Numbered from the stretch's first letter, positions 43,142-53,281 are shown. The stretch: DNA of 64,000 nt from JAPXSY01 sp033812795 (GCA_033812795.1 JAPXSY010000001.1:62001-126000), one strand, 5' to 3'. A program made the numbers and translations. Notes: generated by a model from the letters alone, not told the origin.

Positions 43142-44281
43142 TTACATCAAGTCCTGCATGGTCACGACCGGCACATCCTTCTTGGGCGCCGACTTCAGCG
43201 GACGCAGCCGTTTGGCGTTGAAACACCACCCCTTCTCCGCGTCCAGCGGCCAAACCGCAGGCGCCAACGCCATCACCGTGGCGGCAAACCCCTGAAGCGT
43301 GGCCGCGGCATTGCCTGTGTGCGACGAATTGTCGGCCTCGTTCTCGATCACGAACGGCCGGTCAAACCCGAGCTCCATCAGGGTCTTCAAAAACGCGAAC
43401 CAGTCGATGCTGTCGGAACCGCCGAAGCCCGGCAGTTTCGGATCGTAGTGGTGCCGGTCCCACTCGGACGCGGGCTGACACACCCCTGCGCGTTTGGCCA
43501 ACTTCGCGTCCACCTGCTGCATCGGATAGAGGCGTCCCCATTGGATCGCCGCGAGACTGTTCGTGCGGTTACGGGTCCCCTTGATGTGAACGCGGCGTAG
43601 CCGGTTCAGATCCGTGTTGCGGACCACATCAACCGGATCGATATGCTGCCATGCGTCATGCGAGGGGTCATACGTCTCCCCGTGCGCCGGACTCGGAATG
43701 AGCGCGTACATCAGCTTGCGCGCCGCTAACGTGCAGGGCAGGTTGTTGTACGTGGTGGGAGTCGAAGCCGGGCGCCATCCCTCCATCGGACAGTTCTCAT
43801 ACGTGAGCGTCACCCCCAAGTCTTCCGCATAGCGGACGATCGGCCGAAAAACGCGGGCGTAGCATTCGAGGTTCTTCGCAAACCCGCCATCCTCCTTGCC
43901 GAGTTCATGGTTATAGCCCACGAACGTTCCGACGCACACGTCATTGGCGTCACCGCCCAACAGATGCGCGATGCGGATCAGCTTGAGGATGTGGTTACGG
44001 TTGGCTTCGCACACCGCCGGATCGCCGCCGAGCAGATTGTCGTACGCGCCGACCGAAAAACGCAGGCCCTCTTTGTTCGCTGTTTCCAGCACCCGCCGGG
44101 CGTCCTCCAGCGTAAAGGTCTCGTAATTCAGGTGCGTGGCCACATGATCCTGCCGCGACCCGTCGCGCCGGAACACGCACAACTCAAGCCCCTGAGCACC
44201 CACAGCCTTGGCGCGCTTCACCACCTGCGCAAAGGTGAGTTTCGGAAAAGCCGAGGTCATTAGCCAAATTGGATTGTTCAT
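43142..44281 (-). CDS. sugar phosphate isomerase/epimerase-like TIM barrel
   Basis: A 379-residue cytoplasmic member of the xylose-isomerase-like barrel family, with no signal peptide. Barrel strands and metal-site residues are seen in QGLELCVFR, LTYENCPMEGW, HDAWQHIDP, RRVHIKGTR and RPFVIENEAD; the spacing GLELC, YENC, HDAWQ, HIKG, IENE matches the Glu-Asp-His-Glu site. The extra segment PSEWDRHHYDPKLPGFGGSD before the last strand is typical of longer PVC members. The substrate is unknown. It follows the 1605-residue repeat protein by 116 bases. Confidence 0.83.
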   Translation of the reverse strand: MNNPIWLMTSAFPKLTFAQVVKRAKAVGAQGLELCVFRRDGSRQDHVATHLNYETFTLEDARRVLETANKEGLRFSVGAYDNLLGGDPAVCEANRNHILKLIRIAHLLGGDANDVCVGTFVGYNHELGKEDGGFAKNLECYARVFRPIVRYAEDLGVTLTYENCPMEGWRPASTPTTYNNLPCTLAARKLMYALIPSPAHGETYDPSHDAWQHIDPVDVVRNTDLNRLRRVHIKGTRNRTNSLAAIQWGRLYPMQQVDAKLAKRAGVCQPASEWDRHHYDPKLPGFGGSDSIDWFAFLKTLMELGFDRPFVIENEADNSSHTGNAAATLQGFAATVMALAPAVWPLDAEKGWCFNAKRLRPLKSAPKKDVPVVTMQDLM

Positions 44282-44397
44282 CCCTGTATCCCCTTATTCG
44301 ATTTTGCCACGCGGCCACGCCGCATGACGTTGTGATGCGCGGACCAACGCAAACCGCACTGGCCCGCGCGTGAAATCGGATCGCATCCCTGCCGCGC

Positions 44398-47300
44398 TCA
44401 ACGGAGCAACATGAAGGTGCCCGCAAAACGCAGCTCGACGTCGACCGTACCTTGCGCGGTGTCCACAATCACCGTGCGGAGAATGTTCTTGCCGGTGATT
44501 CCGTCACCCGTTACTTGCCACCGCGAGAGGCGCGCCGCATCCGCCGCGTCGATCGCGCCGAAGGTCATCACGGTACGGCGCCAAGGCGTGGACAACGGAT
44601 CCAGTTCCGTGCGTCCCAGATCGATGCTGCCGGCCTGCCGCACCTCCAGCGTTTCGGAAACCCGTACCAGATCGTTGGTCGTATCGGTAACCGTGCAGGC
44701 ATAGATTAGGTTCGTGCTGTCGAGGAGGAGATGGCTCACCGTGAGCGTCGCTGTTTCCATCTCCCCTTCAGGCTCCAGCCGCTCGCTCACTGCCAGCACC
44801 CCGTTCGATATCGTGCCCCCACCCGCCACGGACGGCGTGTCGTTGGTCGAGCCCAACAGATCGTACACGGCGGACTCGCCTACCCGGACCGCCGGACGCG
44901 GCGTGACGGCCTCCGCGCACAGCGTCGCGATCTCCGCGGCCGTCAGAGCCCTGCTGAAGACCGCCACATCATCGATCATCCCGCCATCCCGCATCATCTC
45001 CCGGTTCGGATTATCGGACGTGGCGATCCCGCGTCCCAAGGTCAACAAAAATCCGGGCGTCAGAAGGGCGGAGGTGAGGCCGTTGGTGTACGCCTTCCAC
45101 TCCCCGTCCAGATAAGCGTCCACACGTCCGGGAACCACCACATAGGTGACCATATGCCACTCGCCTATCGCGACGCGGCCCCCCATCTCCGGCTTGATGT
45201 GCGCACCATGCCCGCTGTTCCCGGGAATCAGGTTCGAGATATAGTCGCCGTCATTGTATTTGAAGTCGAACGTCCCCCCTGTACTGTTTTCAGCGGCATT
45301 CACCCGTCCGCTGAAGATTCCCTGATGCCCCCCTTTGGATGCCAGTTTGAACCATGCGGAAACGGTAAAGGAGGTGATGTCGAAAACCGAGGTGTACGCC
45401 ATTTTCAGAGAACTCAAGCCGGTGAACCGGGCCGCTTTGCCAAGCGCTCCGCCCTCGACGAAACTCACCAGATTGGTGTCGTTCTGCTGAAGCAGGTGGA
45501 ACCCGTTACCGGATTGGTCGTTAGAGGTCCCGTCGTCAAACGTCCAGAGCGCCAGCAACCCTTCAGGATACAGGCGTTGCGGCCGTTGATTTAGCCGCGC
45601 CCGCAAGGTTCCCGCCTGAACCACCGTCTCGCCGCACCAGACGTTATTGCTGTGCGCGAGTGTCAACGCCGCTGTACCGCGCTTGATAAGTCCACCCATC
45701 GGTTCGGCGGCGCGTAACGGCTGTTGCAGCGCGACATCCGCATGCGGCGTCTCAATGATCGCGCCGCCGGAACGGAGCGTCAGCGTGTCCACACCGAACA
45801 GGTAATCAGAGAGCGAAGAGGGTTCGTATGGCGCGACTCCGATCGTCTTGAGGACCCCGCCGTTAAAGGTGAAAGCCGTGCGTCCTCCTTGCCCCGAGGC
45901 GTACGGCACAGCCCGTGTGGTGGCCACCAGATTCAACTCCCCGGATTCGGGTGTGCCGTTGCCCAGCACCACCGTATTGTAGCGGGATCGGTAGGCATCG
46001 GACATCCACGAGCACTGGCCCGCAATTGTCAGACGTCCGTTGTTGATGGCCAGATGCCCTCCCGGCCCATTCCAAACGTGGCTCGAAAAGTCGTTGACCC
46101 CCATCGCGAAACGGCCGAGCGTCATCGTTCCGCCATTGACCGTCAGATACCCCGGACCCTTGGATCCGACACTCGTCCATGAGGAGACCGGAGCGGTGAA
46201 GATTCCCCCGTTCATCTGGTATATGCCGTCCGAATAACCGTAATCACGAATAAACAACCCTTGGCCGTCCGTGACCTCGACAATCCCGCCCTCCTGACGC
46301 ACCAGCGCAACACACTGGGTCGCGTCTGCAAGAGTGGTGTTCAGATGAATCCCGCCTGTCCGCAGGCGCGCGCCCTCTTCGATCACCAACTCGGTTGCCG
46401 CGTTCGCGTCCTGTCCCAGTTTAAGCGTGTCGCGCGCGCCGCTGAACAGCGTGTAGTCTGCCCCTGCGGCAAACCGCAATGTGCCGCGCAACAAGTGCAG
46501 TTTTCGTCCCGACTCACTCAATGTGGCCTGCCCCGCCAACGTCAGCCCGTTGGGAACGTCGAGGCCAAGCGTGGCCACCGCAGGGAACGCGACCGGGCCG
46601 TCGAGCGTCAGTCCGGCCGAGTCCGCAGCAAGTTGGGAGGAGGCGCTGACGACCAAGGGGGTTCCTAACGTCGTGTTTTCACTCCCGGCATAGCGCGCCG
46701 TTCCACCCGCGAGTTCCAAAGGCATACTGCCGAACACATCGTTGGTGAACAGGAGCGTACCCGACTCGACCGACACCCCGCCGATATTGCCGAGCGGTGC
46801 CGCCAAGCTTAGCGCGCCCGACCCGTTCTGCCTGAGCTTGCCGCCCCCCTGCGACTCGGACGCGAGGGTCAGCGTCACATTCGTTGCGGGCCGCACCCCG
46901 GCTCCACGCAATCCCACCTCCAGCGGGGCGTCCAAAACCGTGCTCTGCGTGATCTCCAGTATGCCGTTATCAAACGTGACTCCACCCGCCAACGCGGCAC
47001 CGTCCGCGATGGACAGGAAACCGTTCCGGAGCAGGGTCAAAGTCTGATTCGTCCCCAGAAGCGTGACCCCGCCCGCGCCGGTCACCGTCATCGGCCCGAT
47101 GCCGGACACCGCATCTGAAAGGGTCAGCGACGCGCCTGCAGCCGTTTCCACACGCATTTCATCTGCCAGCACCCAGGGCACAGCCATCTCATGCTGACCG
47201 GATTGGAGCGAAAGGAACGAGGGTTGGGAACCGGAATCAAAGGTCAGCACGTTCGTCCCGCTGAACGTGTACGGGACGACGTTATTGCTGAGGACCAGAT

Positions 47301-49215
47301 TGCCGACCGTGACCGGCGCATCGAGCGTCACCGTCACCGGAGCGGTCGCATTCGTCAGAAAGGCCGCAAACGCTCCGGCGGCATTTGGAACCGGACCGTC
47401 CCAGTTTCCGGGAACGGACCAGTCGCCGTCCGCATCGGCGATCCAGCGTGCACCGCTGCGCTCTGAAATCGTCACGGAGATCACCCCGTCACTCTCCGTG
47501 AACGCATACTGTTTCGTGGGATCGGGATTGGCCACGCGCAGATCGGATGCCGAACCGGTCAGTGCGCCGCTGAAGGTGATCAACGCGTACGTGCCGTTGG
47601 CGGTGAAGGCCGTGGTCGTGCCGGGCTGATACAGGAACACGTCCCCCTTGCCGGAAAGATCGAGCGGCCCGGTCACATCCAGCCGATCCGTGTTCTCCTC
47701 GTCCGTCACCTCAAAGACGAGTTGACCCGCGCCCTGCGCGTCTCCGAGCGTCATTCCCGTAAGCGAGAGGCTGTCCGTCATCCCAGGGGTGAAGAGAAAG
47801 CGCGCGTTCCCTCCCACTGTCAGGCTTCCGGCAAAGAAGCCATTCGAAACGACGGTCGCCGTGGTGAACGGCGCGAGCCGGAGCGATTCCGAGGCCACGG
47901 CCGCCTGGATCGTCAGGGTGCCGTTCGAAACGACTGTCGGGCCGGTATAGGTGCAGTCCGCGGCCAGCGTCAGGGTTCCGCCGCCCAGCTGGATCAGTCC
48001 GCCGTCCGGCGTCGCGCCGCTCTCCAGCGCGTCATTGAGGGTCACCGCAAACCCCTGCGTGTCCAAAACCAGCCCCCCGGCCTGAATACGCGAGTCGAGC
48101 AAATCCGGCCGGGCGCCGAAAAACCCGGCGGTCGTTTTCCCGGCGCGCACGGTGCCGCCGTTAAAGGCGAGTGTGGTGAGCAGATTGGTTTTCGCGCTGT
48201 GCTTAAACCCGCCGGTCAGGAAAAGTCCGGCGTTGAAGTCGATCCGGTTGGTGATCGTCCCATCTCTCTTCGGATTCGAGAGCCTGTACCCCACATCGAA
48301 CTCCCCGGCCCCGTCGGCCGAGAATTTGAACATCCCCCCATTCAGGATAACGTGGCTTCCGCCGTTCTCCGCCAATTCCTGTCCGGTCGCAAGCCACTCG
48401 AACAAGCCGTCACCGCTTAGCGTGAGCAACGTGTTACCGTTGTTTGACCAGCGCGGCGCCCCTCCCGCAGTGAACACGCCGCCCCGGACATTGACCACGC
48501 AGGTCTTCGTCCGGTCCTGCGCCGTGAGCAGCGAGTTCCCCACGACGATCCGGCCGCTGTAGAGATCCACGGTGCATGCTTGCCAGAACACATAGGACGC
48601 CGTGAAACCGGAAAGCGTCGCGTTGTTCGTGATGATGAGCGACGCATTGTTCTGCAGATCCAACCGATTGAACACCGCATCGCTGGCCACAATCAGGCTT
48701 CCGCCGTTGATCTTGCTGACCGGGTCGACCGCCGTGAAATTCGCGCCGCCCTCGAGGATCAGCCGTCCGGAGCCATTTTTCGTGAACGCGGCGTTCCCGG
48801 CACCGCTGGTCAGATGTCCGGCGAGAACCACATCCCCCGCACCGGTGTCGAGCGTGCGGCTCACCCCGGACCAGGCCACATCCGCCGCAATGCGCTGCCT
48901 CCCCGTTGAGTTGTTGGCGAGATTGCCGCACAGAATGAACGGGTTGCCGGAGAGGTTGAACGGCGCAGAGGACGCCGCAAAAGTCAGGTTGGAAAAGAAA
49001 GACCCCGGCTGGAAATCGTTGACCGTCTGGGTCACGCTTCCGTCGAACGTGAGGCTGGTCAGCGGACCGGGGACCGGTGCCGCCCCACCCTGCCAATTGC
49101 CGCCTATGGACCACTGCGGCCCGGCACCGCCTCCGGTCCACACACTTTGTGAGAATCCGCGACACGTCATCAGAACCAGAATCGGCACCAGAAGAACCCA
49201 CAACCTGCTTCTCAT
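44398..49215 (-). CDS. giant secreted autotransporter-associated beta-strand repeat protein with LamG domain
   Basis: A 1605-residue exported protein: signal peptide (1-22) followed by SVWTGGGAGPQWSIGGNWQG and many autotransporter-associated beta-helix repeats (motifs such as NGSGRLILEGGANF, TPDGGLIQLGGGTLTL, YTGPTVVSNGTLTI, LAHSNNVWCGETVVQAGTL). A second ARWIADADGDWSVPGNWD start-like unit near residue 600 suggests fusion of two modules. Near 1230-1420 lies a LamG/concanavalin-like domain (LLALWTFDDGTSNDQSGNGF, AWFKLASKGGH). No beta-barrel translocator and no PEP-CTERM or LPXTG-like sorting tail is visible at the C-terminus, so its attachment is unknown. AAGGAGAAAGGG precedes the ATG. A surface adhesin or matrix role is inference. 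Confidence 0.83.
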   Translation of the reverse strand: MRSRLWVLLVPILVLMTCRGFSQSVWTGGGAGPQWSIGGNWQGGAAPVPGPLTSLTFDGSVTQTVNDFQPGSFFSNLTFAASSAPFNLSGNPFILCGNLANNSTGRQRIAADVAWSGVSRTLDTGAGDVVLAGHLTSGAGNAAFTKNGSGRLILEGGANFTAVDPVSKINGGSLIVASDAVFNRLDLQNNASLIITNNATLSGFTASYVFWQACTVDLYSGRIVVGNSLLTAQDRTKTCVVNVRGGVFTAGGAPRWSNNGNTLLTLSGDGLFEWLATGQELAENGGSHVILNGGMFKFSADGAGEFDVGYRLSNPKRDGTITNRIDFNAGLFLTGGFKHSAKTNLLTTLAFNGGTVRAGKTTAGFFGARPDLLDSRIQAGGLVLDTQGFAVTLNDALESGATPDGGLIQLGGGTLTLAADCTYTGPTVVSNGTLTIQAAVASESLRLAPFTTATVVSNGFFAGSLTVGGNARFLFTPGMTDSLSLTGMTLGDAQGAGQLVFEVTDEENTDRLDVTGPLDLSGKGDVFLYQPGTTTAFTANGTYALITFSGALTGSASDLRVANPDPTKQYAFTESDGVISVTISERSGARWIADADGDWSVPGNWDGPVPNAAGAFAAFLTNATAPVTVTLDAPVTVGNLVLSNNVVPYTFSGTNVLTFDSGSQPSFLSLQSGQHEMAVPWVLADEMRVETAAGASLTLSDAVSGIGPMTVTGAGGVTLLGTNQTLTLLRNGFLSIADGAALAGGVTFDNGILEITQSTVLDAPLEVGLRGAGVRPATNVTLTLASESQGGGKLRQNGSGALSLAAPLGNIGGVSVESGTLLFTNDVFGSMPLELAGGTARYAGSENTTLGTPLVVSASSQLAADSAGLTLDGPVAFPAVATLGLDVPNGLTLAGQATLSESGRKLHLLRGTLRFAAGADYTLFSGARDTLKLGQDANAATELVIEEGARLRTGGIHLNTTLADATQCVALVRQEGGIVEVTDGQGLFIRDYGYSDGIYQMNGGIFTAPVSSWTSVGSKGPGYLTVNGGTMTLGRFAMGVNDFSSHVWNGPGGHLAINNGRLTIAGQCSWMSDAYRSRYNTVVLGNGTPESGELNLVATTRAVPYASGQGGRTAFTFNGGVLKTIGVAPYEPSSLSDYLFGVDTLTLRSGGAIIETPHADVALQQPLRAAEPMGGLIKRGTAALTLAHSNNVWCGETVVQAGTLRARLNQRPQRLYPEGLLALWTFDDGTSNDQSGNGFHLLQQNDTNLVSFVEGGALGKAARFTGLSSLKMAYTSVFDITSFTVSAWFKLASKGGHQGIFSGRVNAAENSTGGTFDFKYNDGDYISNLIPGNSGHGAHIKPEMGGRVAIGEWHMVTYVVVPGRVDAYLDGEWKAYTNGLTSALLTPGFLLTLGRGIATSDNPNREMMRDGGMIDDVAVFSRALTAAEIATLCAEAVTPRPAVRVGESAVYDLLGSTNDTPSVAGGGTISNGVLAVSERLEPEGEMETATLTVSHLLLDSTNLIYACTVTDTTNDLVRVSETLEVRQAGSIDLGRTELDPLSTPWRRTVMTFGAIDAADAARLSRWQVTGDGITGKNILRTVIVDTAQGTVDVELRFAGTFMLLR

Positions 49216-49309
49216 TGCGATCCCTTTCTCCTTTATTTATCCGCCATATTCAAGTGAGTGTCACAAGACGGCAACATGATATGGTGGGAGGATACCGTTT
49301 CCGCCGACT

Positions 49310-49545
49310 CCCGTCAATCCCAAGCAAAATCGGAAAACGTTTTGGGGAGTTTCCGATGTTTGATCGCCAATCGCTGTGCGCGGGAAGCGGCCTCAGTGGT
49401 CTGACGGAACCGTTTGCTGCCGGACCTGCGGAACCCTTTGGCGAGTTGCAGACGCCAACGCCGACGGGCACTGACTCTGGAGATGGGTTACGCCCCATCC
49501 GATTAATTCCTTTGCGGCGTACGCCCGGCGTTTTTCTTGAAAATA
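49310..49545 (-). pseudogene. diverged partial copy of rpmI 3' end plus rplT 5' end
   Basis: This stretch aligns with the rpmI-rplT junction at about 53080-53320: long blocks such as CGGAACCCTTTGGCGAGTTG and GAGTTGCAGACGCC(A/G)ACGCC are identical, overall about 85-88 percent by eye. In the rplT frame it reads LQLAKGFRRSGSKRFRQTTEAA (shown split from RAQRLAIKHRKL), with the start ATG changed to ATC, an 18-base in-frame deletion after it, and a stop after about 45 codons. Its upstream part resembles the rpmI tail. It overlaps the 3' end of the hydrazine-synthase-like gene, read there in another frame. Confidence 0.8.
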
Positions 49546-52500
49546 GTGGAACTCGGCTTTTTCCGCATCTGTCCAGGTATTGTGCTGCGTGTATGAACCG
49601 CAGAAAGGCACAAGGAGGTCAAGCCAGCAGGCGAAGACGCGTTTTTCGACGTCATCGACCTTCACGTCGTGATGCCCCGGCTCAAAGTGCGCCATGATCT
49701 TGCTCTTGCAGGCACCGGTATGATACGGCGGCAGCATCACGGCACGGCTGCGCGGCTTCAACCATGTCATCCACGGGTTACGGTCGGGGTTGCCCGATGT
49801 GGTGATCGCAACATAGGAGTGGGTGTACGCCCTTTTCGGATCCACCTGACCGGCACCGATCAGCTTGATGGTTTCCGGCTTCGCCGGCTCGCCGGTGAGA
49901 CTGATCTTGCACTTTGCGAGATTGTCGGCATTGTGGCAACGGATACAGTGCTTGTCGAAAATAGGCTGAATCTCCTGCACGTAGCTGAATCCGTCCACGG
50001 GAGCGTCTGCGTCGAGTGAGCGCGGCGCGTTGACCCCCAGATAATTCTCCACGCTGTCGCGCCACGACTGTGTTTTCAGCCGTTTGATGAGCGGGTGCTC
50101 CCGACCGCCAAAAGACTTCAGTTTTTGCGGAGGCTTGGCAAGGGCCAGCACCGTTTTCGCAGAACTCGCCGCATGCGCCCCCGCATCATGTTTGCTTTCA
50201 TGACAACCGATGCAGGCGAAATGCTCGCCGTTTTGAAGCGTGGACCAACTTCTCATGGACTGGATGGCGTAGCCGTGCGCGTCGAGAACCTGAAAATAGA
50301 CCGGGGCGCGCGCGGGGACCTCGAAGCTGCAACTGCCGTCAGCCTCGATATCGACCTCGCCGAGGACATGCTTGACGTCCCAACTGCCGCTGTTCAGCGA
50401 GATCGGCGTTTGGCAAAGTCCGGTTTCGCACTCACCCCCGTTCTGTCCGTACCCCATGCGGCAGACGCGGTATTCGAGGGCGACAACGCGAATTTTTTTC
50501 GCCGTGCCGCGCGGTATGCCTTGCAGGCCCGGCCCCTGGTAGACATCCTGCACGGTATAGATGCCGTGATTGTGCGTCGGCATGATATGGGACGGGCGCA
50601 CGGGGGGCGGTGTCCGGCGCATGACAGGAACAGCCCGTCCCGTGCTCTGCCAATCGTCATACGCGAGCAGTTCGCGCGCGCCGTCGGCGTGCATGTAGTA
50701 AAGACCGAGCGGTGGATTGAACGGGCCAAAAGTCGGCAGGTATCCTTCCGGGCAGAACGAGCAGAAATAGTTTTCCTCATCAAAGGCAAAGGGATGCGCG
50801 TATTGCGGCCCGAACTGACCGAAGACGTCGATCTTGAAGTCATGGTAGGGACGGGCAGGGTCGGGCGGCTCTGGCCGGATGAAGTCAGCCGACTCGCGGC
50901 CCAGCCCGCCATTGAGCCGGGTGTTGACAAATTCGATGCCTTGTCCCGCCTGGGTTCCTTCGGTACGGTCGATCAAACCGAGCTTGCCCTTGTAGATGGA
51001 GTGATGCCCCGCAATCACAGCGATCGCCTTATGCGAGCCGGGGATACCGCGGGCATGAATGATTGCGGCCGGGAACATGCTGTTGTTCCCGTAGTATTCC
51101 GTCTGCGATGTCCCGTCGGGATTCATTGCGATCAGGGGGTGCAGATAGAGCGCGCTGCGGTCGTTATACTCCCAGCGGGTAAATACGATGCGGCCGTCTT
51201 CCAGCACCCCGGGGTTGCTGGTCATGAGCTGGTCGGATGTGAGACGGCGGATGCCGCTGCCGTCAATGTTACAGGTGTAAATGTTGCCGCCCGCGCGGTA
51301 CCAGCAATCGCTGATGTGTACGTCGCGCGTGGAAGTGAACGCGATACGTCCATCCGGCAGGAACACGGGCTCGCAGTCGGCAACGTGCAGCGTCTTGCCA
51401 TCCTTGACGATGGGAAACGTGATCTGCCGCACCTTGCGCGACGCCACATCCATCGTGTAGAGATAGTATGAGTCGGTATCAAAGTGATCGCGCATCGCGA
51501 ACACCACGGTCTGCGCGTCCCAAGAGAGGCTGGGATAACAGATCGCGCCTTCGGGTTTTTCGATCAGCACCTCATGTTTGACTGCGCCGTCCTCAAGCAA
51601 GGTTCCCATGCAGAGTTGTCCGCCCCGCTTGAAACCGGGCGTGAAATCGCGGACCTGCTCGTCGGGAATGTCATATTTGCCCACCAGTCCCTGCATGCAG
51701 CCGAAAATGCCGTGTTTGACGTAGATGAACCGATCGGCTTTGGCACGGATGTCTCGCAGGCGCACTTTGCGTCTCGCGGCACAGGCATCGAGATACAGAT
51801 CGCGCCAGCGCCGGTCACGTGCGGGCACTCTACCCGTATCAAGAGACTCCAGCCGTTGCCGCAACGTCTTTGCGGCAGGGTCATCCACAGGCACGCACCC
51901 CACTACACGCTGCACCATCGCGCGTTCCTTGGCGGCATCGTTCGGCGAGGTGAAAACCTGGGCGATGTCGAGCCCGGCATCTTGATAGAGCCAATCGCGC
52001 TCAAGCCGGTGGCGCGGAAAGGCGGTGTCCGCCGTGTTTTTGACCGGAACATCTGCAGGACGGCGGTCATAACAGGTGATCTCCGCGATCTGGACATTGA
52101 GATTTTGACCGTCACCCGCAATCGGCAGGCCCACCTTGCGGGACCAGGGGATTTGCGCTTGGTGCATCCATAGTGCCTTTGGGTAACGTTTTTGATATGA
52201 ATCATGCACACTCACCCGCAGATAACGGGTCGAAACGGGCTTCCACTCCACAAAGGCAGAATTTGAGTTGGAGAACGCGGGCAATTCGCGTTTTCCTGCC
52301 AGGGGCCGGACCTGCTCCTGGCCTTTCGCGTCGGCACAGGCAGCGACACTCACATTCTTCGGCCCCACATAGACCCATGCGTTACGCGCCACGAACCGCA
52401 TGCCGCACACCGTCCTGCTCGCACCCAGATCCAACACGAATTCGGCTGTCACCGGCGGCTCGGCCTTGGGCGGATAGACACGCGTGTCACTGCCCGTGCG

Positions 52501-52692
52501 CGTCGTGTCCAGCAGACAGGCATAGGTGCCCAAATCGTTATCGATCATCTTGTCTACCGCATATTTTCCGGGCGGATCAGGATAGCATTCCGCGTCTGTC
52601 GTCACAGCGACAGGACGGAACTCTTCCGCAACAAGCACCCCGCTGCATACCGCGAGCGAGAACACGAGTAGAAAGTTTTTTTTCATATCCAT
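49393..52692 (-). CDS. secreted hydrazine-synthase-alpha-like di-heme protein
   Basis: About 1099 residues. A signal peptide (1-22) precedes a discoidin-like domain (about 25-210), a linker, and a TolB/WD40-type propeller (RFIYVKHGIFG, VFLPDGRIAFTSTRDVHISD, VLEDGRIVFTRWEYNDRS). The last third has two CxxCH heme c motifs, CIGCH near 826 and CIRCH near 916, the second in a QEIQPIFDKHCIRCHN block typical of PVC cytochromes. This order is that of proteins annotated as hydrazine synthase alpha-like; anammox itself is not implied, since beta/gamma subunits are absent. The last about 35 residues are encoded by an rplT-derived fragment. Start at 52692 is set by GGAG upstream; ATG 52686 is an alternative. 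Confidence 0.78.
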   Translation of the reverse strand: MDMKKNFLLVFSLAVCSGVLVAEEFRPVAVTTDAECYPDPPGKYAVDKMIDNDLGTYACLLDTTRTGSDTRVYPPKAEPPVTAEFVLDLGASRTVCGMRFVARNAWVYVGPKNVSVAACADAKGQEQVRPLAGKRELPAFSNSNSAFVEWKPVSTRYLRVSVHDSYQKRYPKALWMHQAQIPWSRKVGLPIAGDGQNLNVQIAEITCYDRRPADVPVKNTADTAFPRHRLERDWLYQDAGLDIAQVFTSPNDAAKERAMVQRVVGCVPVDDPAAKTLRQRLESLDTGRVPARDRRWRDLYLDACAARRKVRLRDIRAKADRFIYVKHGIFGCMQGLVGKYDIPDEQVRDFTPGFKRGGQLCMGTLLEDGAVKHEVLIEKPEGAICYPSLSWDAQTVVFAMRDHFDTDSYYLYTMDVASRKVRQITFPIVKDGKTLHVADCEPVFLPDGRIAFTSTRDVHISDCWYRAGGNIYTCNIDGSGIRRLTSDQLMTSNPGVLEDGRIVFTRWEYNDRSALYLHPLIAMNPDGTSQTEYYGNNSMFPAAIIHARGIPGSHKAIAVIAGHHSIYKGKLGLIDRTEGTQAGQGIEFVNTRLNGGLGRESADFIRPEPPDPARPYHDFKIDVFGQFGPQYAHPFAFDEENYFCSFCPEGYLPTFGPFNPPLGLYYMHADGARELLAYDDWQSTGRAVPVMRRTPPPVRPSHIMPTHNHGIYTVQDVYQGPGLQGIPRGTAKKIRVVALEYRVCRMGYGQNGGECETGLCQTPISLNSGSWDVKHVLGEVDIEADGSCSFEVPARAPVYFQVLDAHGYAIQSMRSWSTLQNGEHFACIGCHESKHDAGAHAASSAKTVLALAKPPQKLKSFGGREHPLIKRLKTQSWRDSVENYLGVNAPRSLDADAPVDGFSYVQEIQPIFDKHCIRCHNADNLAKCKISLTGEPAKPETIKLIGAGQVDPKRAYTHSYVAITTSGNPDRNPWMTWLKPRSRAVMLPPYHTGACKSKIMAHFEPGHHDVKVDDVEKRVFACWLDLLVPFCGSYTQHNTWTDAEKAEFHYFQEKRRAYAAKELIGWGVTHLQSQCPSALASATRQRVPQVRQQTVPSDH

Positions 52693-52761
52693 GACACGCT
52701 CCACATCCGAAACTGTGTAACCATGCCGTTACGCACGCCTCATCCCCGCCTTTTACTTTCC

Positions 52762-52790
52762 AGTATGAAAAAAGGCACACCCTTTGGCAA
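52762..52790 (-). promoter_or_regulatory. sigma-70-type promoter of the hydrazine-synthase-like gene
   Basis: Minus-strand TTGCCA (52790-52785) and CATACT (52767-52762), 17-base spacer, about 70 bases before the ATG. It lies just downstream of the rplT terminator, so the gene is separately transcribed. Confidence 0.5.
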
Positions 52791-52845
52791 GAATTTGATT
52801 GTATGATCTATTCAAAAAAAGTGCGATTTTGACATGATGACCCGA

Positions 52846-52877
52846 TAAAAAAGGGGGGCCGTCCGATTTGGCCCCCC
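52846..52877 (-). terminator. rho-independent terminator after rplT
   Basis: Minus-strand GGGGGGCC and GGCCCCCC form a perfect 8-bp GC stem around a 9-base loop, followed directly by TTTTTTATC. It ends 29 bases downstream of the rplT stop. Confidence 0.9.
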
Positions 52878-52905
52878 ACAATAAATCACACACTGCCCAC
52901 CGGTT

Positions 52906-53262
52906 TCACACCAGTGCGGCACGCGCCTTTTCGATCAACACCTTGAACCCCTCCGCATCCGCGATCGCGATCTCGGAAAGCATTTTGCGGTTCACCGTGA
53001 TCCCGGCCTTGGTCAGCCCCTCGATGAAGCGGCTGTACGTCATCCCCTCATTGCGGGTTGCCGCATTGATCCGGGCTATCCACAGCCTGCGGAAATCGCG
53101 CTTGCGGAGTTTCCGGTGCTCGGTCGCCAACCGCTGTGCGCGGTCAACGGCCTCGGTGGCCTGACGGAACAGTTTGCTACGGGACCCGCGGAACCCTTTG
53201 GCGAGTTGCAGACGCCGACGCCGACGGGCGCGGGATACGGGCGCATTCGTGACTCTGGACAT
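52906..53262 (-). CDS. rplT: 50S ribosomal protein L20
   Basis: A 118-residue L20 of normal length, with the basic N-terminal extension ARRRRRLQLAKGFRGSRSK and conserved RLWIARINAATRNEGMTYS. It binds 23S rRNA early in 50S assembly and in several bacteria represses its own operon. It lies 19 bases after rpmI. A degraded relative of its 5' half occurs 3.7 kb downstream at 49310-49545. Confidence 0.96.
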   Translation of the reverse strand: MSRVTNAPVSRARRRRRLQLAKGFRGSRSKLFRQATEAVDRAQRLATEHRKLRKRDFRRLWIARINAATRNEGMTYSRFIEGLTKAGITVNRKMLSEIAIADAEGFKVLIEKARAALV

Positions 53263-53281
53263 GATTTACGCTCCTTCCGAA

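Noticed and set aside
44398..44600. PEP-CTERM or autotransporter barrel at the end of the 1605-residue protein
   Set aside because: The C-terminus ends RFAGTFMLLR with no sorting triplet, hydrophobic anchor plus basic tail, or barrel strands.
49250..49498. Small separate gene at the 3' end of the hydrazine-synthase-like gene
   Set aside because: The frame reads the rplT-like fragment out of phase and has no start signal.
52808..52845. Extra promoter in the AT-rich stretch downstream of rplT
   Set aside because: AT-rich text without a -35/-10 pair at acceptable spacing; the pair at 52762-52790 is better.
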